Source: Thereva unica
Taxonomy: Eukaryota > Arthropoda > Insecta > Diptera > Therevidae
Reading direction: 5' to 3'
Assembly (NCBI GenBank): GCA_949987705.1
Contig: OX465282.1
Span: forward strand, 3,088,501 to 3,152,500
DNA: 64,000 nt
Part shown: positions 55,837-64,000 of the stretch, one piece after another
How the letters are laid out: every line of letters starts with the position of its first letter
Position numbering within the stretch: position 1 is the first letter of the stretch
Notes under the pieces: generated by a model
The model's database searches: none
What the model was told of the DNA's origin: nothing
Seen by the model: only the letters and a program-made list of their open reading frames with translations
Made by a program: the position numbers and the translations under genes

Positions 55837-57801
55837 TTATGCTTGCTTGAAGTCTATAAACAGTACGTGAATATTGATGTTGAACTCCCATGATTTTTCC
55901 AAAATTCTTCTTAGAGTGGAAATATGGTTTGTAGTGGACCTACCTGGTCGAAAGCCACATTGATAACTACCTATTATGCCTTCTGCGATGGGTAGAAGTT
56001 TTTTGTATAAAATAGTGGACAGTACTTTATACGCTGAGTTGAGGAGGGTAATACCTCTATAGTTCTCACAAACGAGTTGATCTCCTTTTTTATGCAGGGG
56101 GCATATCACACCTTCCGTCCATTCAAGTGGGATCTTTTTCTGACGCCAGATCGATTCTATAAGTTTATGTAATCCATTCCTTAATTCTTGGCCCCCATAT
56201 TTCCACATCTCAATTGCTATGCTATCTTTTCCTGGGGCTTTATTGTTTTTGAGATTCGTCATAGCTTCTTGTACGTCGTCCATTGTAGGGACATCACTTT
56301 CATTAGCAGCACCAGTATCACTATCATTATTGGTTGGTGCGTTTCTATTTGTTTGATTCACATCACTTTCACTCTCATTTTCGTCGCCTCTATTCAGTAG
56401 CTCATTAAAATACTCCCCCCATCTTTCTAAAACCTCTTGTTTTTGGCTCAGGATATTACCGTTTTTGTCCTTACACATCGATACTCTGGGTTTAAACTCT
56501 TTACGTTGCTTGTTCACTTTCTCATATAACTTCCTCACTTCGTTATTATTCCCGAGTTCGTTTATCTCTACAAATTGTTCCTCCAGCCACGTCTTCTTTT
56601 TTCTTTTGTGCGTACGTTTTTCAAGTCGTCGTTTTTCCTTATAGGTCGCTACGGAATTTCTAGTTCTATATCTTTGCAACATATTAGTATATGCTTCATT
56701 CTTATCTTTCGTTACTCTAGCGCACTCTTCGTCGAACCAGTCTTGACGTCTTGCTCGTCTTTCATAGCCTAGCTTGGTTGCAGCGGCTTCCTTTATTATG
56801 GTACTTAGTTTTGCCCATTCCTCATCAATATTGGCATCGATACTTGTAGCTTCGTTATTCGATGCACCGAACCTTCTATTTAGCTCTGCTACATATTCTT
56901 CCCTAATTTGTTCTTCGTTGAGGGCCGCGGTATTATATTTTCGCTCGCTTTGTTGTACCCTTCCTCCTGTCCTAACGCACGAAATCCTATCTCTTATCTT
57001 AGCACCCACCAGAAAATGGTCTGAGTCCACGTTTGCTCCACGGAACGTTCTAACATCTATTATGCTGGAGCTGTACCTTGTACTAATAAGCATATGGTCT
57101 ATAGCATTTACCGTCTCCTCATTAGGAGATTTCCAGGTTACTCTATGTATTCTTCTGTGCTCGAATTTCGTGCTAGCCACTATCATGTTAGCTCCAGCAG
57201 CGAAGTCCACCAGTCTACGACCATTATCATTGCACTCAGGATGTATACTGTGCTTTCCAATGGTTGGGTAATAGATTCGTTCCTGCCCTACATTTGCGTT
57301 AGCGTCTCCTATAATTACTTTTACATCATACCTGGGACATTTTCTGAGATTTCTCTCAAGGTTTTCATAGAAGGCCTCCTTTTCTTCATCAGACTTATCT
57401 TCGGTTGGAGCATGTATATTAATGAGGGAGTAATTGTGGAATTTGCCTTTAATTCGAATTTTGCACATTCTTTCGCTTATTGCTTCGAATCCTATTACAG
57501 CGTGTTTTAAGCTTTTTCTAACGATAAATGCCGTACCTAGAGTGTGCTCTTTATCTCTGCAGCTGTAGTATATTGTGTAATTCCTTTTCTCCATTATGCC
57601 TTTCCCCAACCATCTAACTTCTTGAATCGCCGTTATATCGGCCTTGCATTTTTCAAGCTGGTCCAATAGTACTCTTAACTTACCAGGTTGGTATAGAGTT
57701 CGCACGTTCCATGTAAATATTCCGAAATCATTGTCCTTTTTCCGTTTGCCAGTTCGTCGTTGAGTTATCCGTCCGGTCCGCGGCTCTGCTGTCGGGTTCA
57801 T
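55837..57801 (-). CDS. RTE ORF, 654 codons: endonuclease and N-terminal half of RT
   Basis: Residues 26-36 (FGIFTWNVRTL) hold the endonuclease Asn; residues 57-64 (TAIQEVRW) the metal-binding Glu. NIHAPTEDK, GDANANVGQE, then AIDHMLISTRY and VDSDHFLV complete the AP-endonuclease motifs (final Asp-His present). A Lys/Arg/Glu-rich linker follows with a QDWFDEECARV motif, then RT fingers: NNKAPGKDSIAIEMWKYGG, GVICPLHKKGDQLVCENYRG, YQCGFRPGRSTTNHI, and motif A IDFKQA, where a TAA replaces the expected Tyr codon. It nicks DNA and would prime reverse transcription, but this copy lacks motif B/C in frame. RTE proteins are usually about 1,000 residues. Confidence 0.95.
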   Translation of the reverse strand: MNPTAEPRTGRITQRRTGKRKKDNDFGIFTWNVRTLYQPGKLRVLLDQLEKCKADITAIQEVRWLGKGIMEKRNYTIYYSCRDKEHTLGTAFIVRKSLKHAVIGFEAISERMCKIRIKGKFHNYSLINIHAPTEDKSDEEKEAFYENLERNLRKCPRYDVKVIIGDANANVGQERIYYPTIGKHSIHPECNDNGRRLVDFAAGANMIVASTKFEHRRIHRVTWKSPNEETVNAIDHMLISTRYSSSIIDVRTFRGANVDSDHFLVGAKIRDRISCVRTGGRVQQSERKYNTAALNEEQIREEYVAELNRRFGASNNEATSIDANIDEEWAKLSTIIKEAAATKLGYERRARRQDWFDEECARVTKDKNEAYTNMLQRYRTRNSVATYKEKRRLEKRTHKRKKKTWLEEQFVEINELGNNNEVRKLYEKVNKQRKEFKPRVSMCKDKNGNILSQKQEVLERWGEYFNELLNRGDENESESDVNQTNRNAPTNNDSDTGAANESDVPTMDDVQEAMTNLKNNKAPGKDSIAIEMWKYGGQELRNGLHKLIESIWRQKKIPLEWTEGVICPLHKKGDQLVCENYRGITLLNSAYKVLSTILYKKLLPIAEGIIGSYQCGFRPGRSTTNHISTLRRILEKSWEFNINIHVLFIDFKQA

Positions 57802-57938
57802 AGCAATTGATATTGCCAGGGAGGATTGCTAGTCCTTCGCTGGTAGGCGGGATTATAGCGTCCCACACTCGCTACTACCGTCGTTGGTTGGTTATCCAGT
57901 GGGCACCACGTGGAGGTGACGGTTCGATTTTACCCACC

Positions 57939-57952
57939 CATCTTCAACATCA
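57939..57952. repeat. RTE target-site duplication, right
   Basis: CATCTTCAACATCA; perfect partner at 54759-54772. Sequence on either side of the pair would have been contiguous before insertion. Confidence 0.9.
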
Positions 57953-58480
57953 ATCAACTGAAACGAGGCAGCCTTGTCATCAATGGAAAATTAGAGCCTA
58001 AAATGCACAAGTACCTGATGGTGCCTCAAGATCTGTCATCCGAGCTGACTTGATCGGTAGAAAATGGCTAAAAAAACCAACCGATACAGACTGACACATC
58101 TGTAACAGGAGATTCAGGGAAACTATACTGGGAGATGATAATGGATGTGGTACTCTCGCCTGATCTCTAGCTGATCATACTACCATAAATAACGTCCGGA
58201 GGAAAGTCCCGAATAACGAACACTGAGGAAAAGTGCCAAAGGATAAATACTGAGGTAACAACAGGATAGGAGGACCAGGAACTCCATGAAGCTCAACGTA
58301 ACAACCGGAATATTTCTCAAAATTCTAGCATAGAAGGAACACTTCTCTTCGTGTGGAAGGACTTCGCAGATATAAGTGGAACATTGAAGAACTGGGCCTA
58401 ATGGTATTCATTGGACATGGAGGAAGGAATATTGATCGTTCTGATAGTCTTATAAATTTTCAACTTAGACTTCCACTGTT
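57953..58480. other. Unassigned sequence right of the RTE
   Basis: Contiguous with the sequence left of 54759 before the RTE inserted. That left side (54.5-54.76 kb) continues from a gag scrap, so this may be decayed LTR-element sequence. No motif seen. Confidence 0.35.
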
Positions 58481-59253
58481 CTCGGCCGGAATGGCTTTTT
58501 AGCATTGAATCGTGGGGATTGATTTTATCTAGCCGCTATTACTCCTGGCGTTTCTTTGCCTTTCTCTGGGCTTCTTGTAGTCTCAGCTTTCAGGATCCCT
58601 TCCACTTTCCTCCACTCATCCTTGTTCTATATCATGCATCCTAGGCAGTATTCCGGTACTAGTGGCGTCTCGACCATTGCTTCCAGTTCAGCCCTGTGCT
58701 CATCGAATCTCGCACAATAAAAGAAGACCGATCTCTGGACCCACTGGGCATACAGCCATCGTGTCCGCAACAATGAAAGTATTTCCTTAATCCTACATTC
58801 CCACTTAAGAGCTGCCCACTGCCCAGTCGCTCCACTCCCTTTGCCATTTTATTACGGACTCGCAGCGCGCCATCTGTCGCTGTACCTTTTTAGGCTCCCC
58901 TCTAACATATTCTGGATCATAGACACGCATGCGTCATGTCGCCAGTATCTCTATGACGGTGTTTAGACGGTTGGCTTCCAGGAATGGTCCTCATGAACTT
59001 TGTCTATGAGTGCGGATGATGAGAGGTACCACTGCACTTTTCCCTTCATCTACAAAGCTTTCGAGGATCATTCTTGGGAGCGAAGCGTCTAAACATTGTC
59101 TATGGAGATCATCCCTGCTTTCACGAATGCCGCATTGGCAGATGGGATCCTGTTTGCGCGGCACGCATGAAGGGCGCTTAGTCTGTATGCATCTCTCAAT
59201 TTTCTACTGTTAATTGCCCTGTTCAACGCTGCAACCCACATTGACGGTGCATA

Positions 59254-59827
59254 CAATTGAAGAGCGATATTCCAAAACGTACTAAGTCAATTTTTGTTTA
59301 ATTTTAATATTGTATTGCTTTCCAATCTATGACGTAGTAGTTATGCATCCACATAAACATTTATCACAAATCATACTCATTCCGATGTATAATGGGTCAT
59401 ACAAATGAATTTTCCATCAATTTCAATAGCTAGTATTCATATTGAATTTTTTAATGTTTTTTTTATATTAAAAATAAAGATTTGAAAAATACTATTCTTT
59501 CTTTTGCTGGGCTGAACTTTCTGAGGACTGAAAACATTTACCATAGTATCATAATTTTACTATGAAATTTCATTTCAAAATGTACTAAGTAATTGACTTA
59601 GTACATTATGAAAATGTACCACCATAAATAAAACCATTTTTTTCATATAAAATGTAGAAAATTTATTTATATTTTTATAAATAATAGTTTCTTTTATCGG
59701 TTTTTTGAGAAAGGAAATAATATTACAGCCCTTTAGGCGAGAGTGAAAGTGATATTCAGTTTTTTTTTATTTCCCACTAATTACATCATAAGAACTTAGC
59801 ACGTTTTGGAATATCGCTCTTCAATTG
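59254..59827. mobile_element. 574-bp MITE with perfect 27-bp TIRs
   Basis: The left TIR 59254-59280 (CAATTGAAGAGCGATATTCC...) and the right TIR 59801-59827 are exact inverse complements. Similarity extends inward through ...CTAAGT. The interior is AT-rich and non-coding. It sits inside the R1-like LINE, so it is younger than that copy. I could not fix a target duplication, since the ends share CAATTG. Confidence 0.9.
59580..59606. repeat. Perfect hairpin inside the MITE
   Basis: ATGTACTAAGT, loop AATTG, ACTTAGTACAT: an 11-bp perfect stem. The arm resembles the inner TIR word ACGTACTAAGTCAA, so the centre carries an echo of the ends. Confidence 0.9.
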
Positions 59828-60254
59828 CACTTAGCTAATCACCCTCGCCTCGCGATGATCACCAGTACTGAACAAATAGCGGACGCGTCCTCCACCACGC
59901 CCGTCAAGTGCGCTTTAAAATTTAGCCTCCGCTTCGATCATCTCTCCATCTGAGCTGTGAGTGAGTGAATGATCAGTACCTCTACCTTGATTCTTACGGA
60001 CGCTGACCTTCTCCGTTTACTTATCGGCAGCGCTTCTATCTAGTACTCAGAAATCGTACTCCTTCTAGTCATGTTTTAATCACTCAGATCCCTACGTATG
60101 AGCACATTTCGATCTTATCCAGAAGGGGGACCCGACAACTACTACCCCGATATCATCAGCGAACCCGATCGTTACTGCTTCTTTTGGGAACGTAGCTTTT
60201 GCACATTATTATAATTTGCGATCCGCATGAGAGAGGTCCAGGTCGGATCCCTGC

Positions 60255-61680
60255 GAAATGCCGCTTGTTGTCCTGTACATCGTTCAAAATTATCGATTAC
60301 TACTCCCACTAGCTACACCTATCCAAAAATTTGCTAGTTTTAATTTTTTTTATAGTAATTGCAGAATAGTTAGAGAAAATCCTATACTACTTACAATTCC
60401 TCGACAATTGTCTATTTTCATTTCTAGTATAAAAGGAAATTAGCATTCAGCGAAGTCAAGCAGCATTAGTTGAGGTTATACTTGGATGGGGGACCGAATA
60501 TTTTTTTTTTTTTCATTTTTTCTATCAATTGAATCTTGGTAAACAAAGTAAACCAAATTTGGACACCTAGTTTAGTTAAGTCTTTTAGTAAAAGGCGTTA
60601 AGGCGTTGACTCAACTAGTTCATTAGGTCAGACAATACCCACCTCATTGATATCCTAAATTTGAATTCTCTAACTTATAAAATACGATCCACACATTAGT
60701 TTAACAAAAACCATTACAAATTTCACAACTTAAACCCATATTGAATGTGTTTCTATTTCGCAATTCGTCAAATACAGATTATCCAATTGTATTTTAAGTT
60801 GAAGAGCACACACCCCCATATGGTGGCGTGCTTCAAAACAGCCAAACCATATGTGCTTAACAATGTATAATTCAACATAATACAATATCGATTGTTGACA
60901 ATTGCGTAAACTTCAACAAAAGCCAAAAACAAAAAATTGATTTTTTTTATATTCTTTTCACCTCCATGTTTTTTTTTTTACTAAATTCTTAAGCCATTTA
61001 GCATATGTGCTCTGGCTGTTAAATTTATGCCAGTTTTAGAGAGTTCGTCGTAGCGTGTGCAATTAACAAACCTATATATTGTTTTTCTGTTTGTTTGAGA
61101 CTCACTAAGCTACTGTGAACATCGCACTTAATATATTCCAAACTTTTATAATTAATTAATTAATTTTTATTTTATTTTTTTAGTTTTTTATTTTTATTTT
61201 ATTTTATTTTTTCGTTTATACTTTAAACGCGTGTGGAGATAGACAGCGTTCACAATACAAATTGGATTAAAATCGATGTGAGGTTACCTTTCGCCCATTG
61301 GTGGGTTGGTGAACAAAATACAATTTGTCAGTTTTTGTGTACGTGGAATTTGTGATAATTGAAAGTAAATGGTTTTTGTTAAAGGTTGTGTCGGTACAAG
61401 CTCTCGTAATATTAATAAAAACGGAAATAGTTTAATTTAATTATAATTATAGTAAGAAAATAAGTGATACCAAAAAATAAGTTACTAAACATATTTTAAA
61501 CAATTTTTAGAGTAAAAATTAAAAAAAGTGATAAATTCACTTTAAAATTGTTAATTTTAATAGTTAAAGTAAAATATTTTATAGTATAAAGTGTAAATAT
61601 GATTTTATCCAAATAGCAACGATTATGTTCGAGCTTAAGCCAAAACTGCTAATAAAGTTACAAAGTTACTTTTAATCCAT
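60255..61680 (+). promoter_or_regulatory. Transposon-poor AT-rich region upstream of first-exon candidate 3
   Basis: No transposon or ORF recognised over about 1.4 kb, unusual for this window. Contains runs of T and of TTTTA (61150-61210), CATATG(T/G)-type words (60820, 60846, 61001) and several short ATGs between 61370 and 61610. Any promoter for candidate 3 would lie here, but no specific element can be assigned. Confidence 0.3.
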
Positions 61681-61741
61681 ATGGGGCAAATCTGCTGCAA
61701 AACTAAAATGCCTATTTATGTAAAAGCTGATGCGGCTACAA
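61681..61741 (+). CDS. Candidate alternative first coding exon 3 (20 codons, phase-1 donor)
   Basis: The ATG opens MGQICCKTKMPIYVKADAAT plus one base, then CAA|GTGAGT, a near-perfect donor. Met-Gly followed by Cys at 5 and 6 with Lys at 7 and 9 is the classical dual myristoylation/palmitoylation leader seen on membrane-anchored signalling proteins. The exon is 61 nt, the same length and phase as candidate 2 at 49150. It lies in the least transposon-disturbed part of the window. The gene is not identified; the downstream exons are presumably beyond 64000. Confidence 0.55.
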
Positions 61742-62586
61742 GTGAGTGGTTCTATTTTGTTGTAAGCTAGTCAAGCTGATAACACTTTCAAGTTATGAAA
61801 ATTTTAATAGTTAATAGTTTAATAGTTTTCTTAAACGTGCTCTGAGTTGAAATGGCCCCATTGTCATTGTTTTTGTAGTGATGTACATACCTTAAAATAT
61901 TCATATTGAGATTATTGGTGATATTACATTGTGAAAAAAAAATAAAAAAAACAAAAACAAAATAAATAAAAAGATTATACTGACTTAAGATATAAAAATG
62001 GGCTTTTGATAGTGATGGACAGTACCTATATATGCTTGGAACCACGTGCTCATGGAGTATTACTTCAGACTGGTTATTGCCCATTATCAGACATATGGGC
62101 AATTTCACCTAACCGTTCCGCCCTCATAAACTGGGATACCTATAGGTGTTTCTCGGATACCTATATTTGTTTCTACCTCGGATTTTTTTCTGAATGATAG
62201 ATTTTTGCGAAAAAACGATGAGCCTACATTATTTGGAGGTGTCGCCATCGAGGGGAATTTACTACATCTGTCAACATCAGCAAAAGTATAAAACTTTTCA
62301 AGCGTTGTGGACAGGGGTCACAAGTTATAGACTCACATTTATCGATTTTCCACTAATTTTGAAAAATTCCATTTATAAAAAAACACCCTTCGTGAAACTA
62401 AGCAACCATGGGCTTGAAAAGTGCCTCCTTTCATGGTTAAGAAGTAGAGCTAAGGTTAGAATGTATGCTCTTTTGTAAGGGGAACAGTGAGATCACTTAG
62501 AACATGAAATTTTTGTGCGAACACAAAGCTCTTTTTTTCTTTAACTGGACTACAAAAACACAGGTTTCTCTGGATTAGTTGTCACC
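61742..62586 (+). other. Probable intron sequence after candidate exon 3
   Basis: Begins GTGAGTGG. AT-rich. The 62194-62478 plus frame (94 codons, STOP-bounded) has no recognisable domain. Confidence 0.4.
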
Positions 62587-62770
62587 CTCAGAGCAAAAGC
62601 GGGTTATATTTGATGTTGCAGCAAAAGAGGAATAAAAATATTTCAGCGCAAAAATGGTTCAACTATTATTCAGAGCAAGAACGGAACGGCAAAAGTCTTA
62701 GAGCAAAAGCGGATTAACTCTCTAAACCGTTTTTGCCCTCTACGAAAACTTAAACCGCTTTTGCCCTCAG
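62587..62770. mobile_element. 184-bp palindromic MITE built of GAGGGCAAAAGCGG motifs
   Basis: The left end CTCAGAGCAAAAGCGGGTTA and the inverse of the right end (CTGAGGGCAAAAGCGGTTTA) match at 17 of 20 positions. Further copies of the G-(A/G)-GCAA-(A/G)-A-(A/G)-CGG word are at 62671 and 62701 (forward) and 62729 (reverse). No coding capacity. Ends may extend a few bases further. Confidence 0.75.
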
Positions 62771-63700
62771 TTTTTATTTATACCTCCGTCGCTCACATTA
62801 TTACTTCGAAATCTATTTTTAGACCACATTTTCTTCATTTTCCTAGAAATACAATGCAACTCTATTCATAATATTGGAATTTTTGGAATTTTCGCGTTTG
62901 TAAGATTTGACTTTGAATGTGTGAAGTCTTTGTAATTGTTTATGATAAATTTTAAGTTTTTGCCATTTTCCCATTTTTGACTACATACATATTTGGGGAA
63001 TTTTACATTTCTGACATAAATTTTTCACATGTTTATCTTTTATCTTTATTACTAACTTCAATTTTTATAATGTTTGCAATTTATGATTTTTTTCAATTTA
63101 CTTTTTTTACTTAGTAATTTTTTGTATTTTGTAAAAAAAATTTAAATTTGTTCAAAAATTCAGAATTGCAAACATAAAACTGAAGAATTGGAGATATTAT
63201 TGTCAAAAAAGAAACTTAATAATATTAAAATGAAAAGAGCACTCATTTTGAAACTGAAATTGTGAAATCCAAATATTAAATAAAATTGAATTTTTTTAAT
63301 AATTAAAGGCCAATTTCTAACTACACAATAAAGACATGACTGAACGGAAAATAATTATTAGATAAAAAAAAAACTTTTTAATATAGCACGTTTTTATAAC
63401 GAGCTAAAAAGAATAAAATAATTTCTCCTAGCCCCATACAGATTTAGAACCGCAAACATATTCCTAACCCCATACAGATAGTCCTGAAAATTTGTGATTG
63501 TGTTTTTGTAATAGCTTTGAAAATATTTGTAAGATTTTAAACGAAAAAACGTGGGGCGCATACATGATTGATGCGAATGACTTCTCAACCCAGCTACTCT
63601 ACACTCCTACTATTGTCTATAGCATGACCCCCATAAATTATATTTCATTATCTGAAACTTTTATCTTTTATTTTACTTTAAATAATTTACCGTATTAATT
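62771..63700. other. Very AT-rich non-coding
   Basis: Long A/T tracts. No repeat unit or gene that I can support. Confidence 0.5.
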
Positions 63701-63734
63701 TCCATTATGTAACTGGTGTGCATATTAAATTTTG

Positions 63735-64000
63735 AATTACGTCACATAGCTTATTTTGTTCTACATGGCATGTCCTTTCATTTGATTCCCATTTCGAGGT
63801 TGTTGTAAAGTTAGGCAATCCACCAGTTTATGTTAGCCGCCAAGTTAAATTTATAATGATGCCATCATATAGCTTATTGTATTCCACTTATCACACCCTT
63901 TCCTGTAGTACCCACGTCGCGGTGGTTGTGAAGAAAATGTTAATCCGCTCTCTTGAGATGGCCGCCATGGACCAAACGATAAATTGAGTACCCTTTATTG
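63735..64000 (-). repeat. Tandem-repeat family X, inverted relative to 3.35-4.38 kb, cut by the window edge
   Basis: On the minus strand: GGTCCATGGCGGCCATCTCAAGAG, ...GGATTAACATTTTCTTCACAACC..., GTGATAAGTGGAATACAATAAGC, then a more diverged second unit with ...TTGGCGGCTAAC... and ATCAAATGAAAGGACATG. It is the same family as 4175-4380 and continues beyond 64000. Confidence 0.8.

Larger units (their letters stand above)
54773..57938 (-). mobile_element. Full-length RTE-clade non-LTR retrotransposon (3,166 bp) with 14-bp TSD
   Basis: Bounded by perfect direct repeats CATCTTCAACATCA at 54759-54772 and 57939-57952. On the minus strand it has a ~137-nt 5' UTR, an ORF from 57801 and a (GAT)n 3' tail at 54773-54783. 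The length is that expected of a complete RTE element. The ORF carries apurinic-like endonuclease and RT domains. It is interrupted by at least three stops: TAA in DFKQA*DSV (55834-55836), TGA in VRVE*HLSN near 55728, and TAA in MFG*EAWT near 55190. There are further breaks toward the C-terminus. The long intact 5' two thirds and the clean TSD indicate recent insertion. Confidence 0.95.
58480..60255 (-). pseudogene. R1-like LINE, decayed, split by a MITE
   Basis: Minus strand, 5' to 3': VTIGFADDIGVVVVG (RT motif C, about 60165-60120); then, beyond the MITE at 59254-59827, LRDAYRLSALHACRANRIPS and NAAFVKAG (thumb, about 59205-59125), and a C-terminal FYCARFDEHRAELEAMVETP region (about 58715-58655). 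These are typical of R1-clade C-termini: (F/L)-x-C-x-R-F-x-x-x-R-x-x-L. Stops and shifts throughout. Confidence 0.75.

Noticed and set aside
56774..57510. Plus-strand ORFs of 165 and 138 codons
   Set aside because: Antisense shadows of the RTE endonuclease/linker ORF.

Overview
The window looks like eukaryotic, most likely insect and probably dipteran, nuclear DNA. It is AT-rich, has no prokaryotic gene organisation, and is packed with insect-type transposable elements: RNase H-encoding and R1-like non-LTR retrotransposons, an RTE element, Ty3/gypsy pieces, a Helitron and several MITEs. I cannot name the species from sequence alone.

Host genes: there is no complete gene. The best host coding signals are three short plus-strand segments at 21108-21333, 49150-49210 and 61681-61741. 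Each opens with an ATG, runs into a good 5' splice donor and ends in the same phase (one base past a codon). I read them as alternative first exons of one large gene whose common body lies to the right of the window. Their N-termini differ in a telling way: a Cys/Arg/Ser-rich leader (MLRSCVCFRR...), a myristoylation-type MGGLFAKRK leader and a dual-acylation-type MGQICC leader. This suggests isoform-specific membrane targeting. I do not recognise the gene. On this reading most of the window is a promoter/first-intron region filled with mobile DNA.

Layout: 1-8.8 kb holds CT-rich low-complexity DNA, LINE remnants on both strands, a 51-bp RTE 3' stub with a 12-bp target-site duplication (TSD), and a gypsy reverse transcriptase scrap. 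10.58-16.28 kb is a Helitron-type element (A|TC...CTAG|T, 3' hairpin) whose interior is about 44 copies of a ~118-bp minisatellite organised into a ~1.5-1.7 kb higher-order repeat. 16.7-20.7 kb holds LINE RNase H debris and a tRNA-like sequence. 20.8-21.4 kb is a TATA-like box and first-exon candidate 1. 22-25.8 kb holds LINE scraps, a 134-bp minisatellite and a gypsy Pol C-terminus. 25.8-28.65 kb is a fairly young minus-strand LINE. 30-33 kb holds decayed LINEs. 33.6-35.0 kb is a TTAA-flanked element with a 146-bp internal tandem repeat. 36-48 kb holds LINE, gypsy gag, MITE and RTE pieces. 49.15 kb is first-exon candidate 2. 54.77-57.94 kb is a full-length RTE with a 14-bp TSD and a 654-codon open segment. 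58.5-60.25 kb is an R1-like LINE split by a 574-bp MITE with perfect 27-bp terminal inverted repeats (TIRs). 61.68 kb is first-exon candidate 3. The right end carries a tandem-repeat family also found, inverted, at 3.4-4.4 kb.

All assignments were made by reading the sequence by eye. No database search, splice predictor or alignment program was run, and edges of degraded repeats are approximate.
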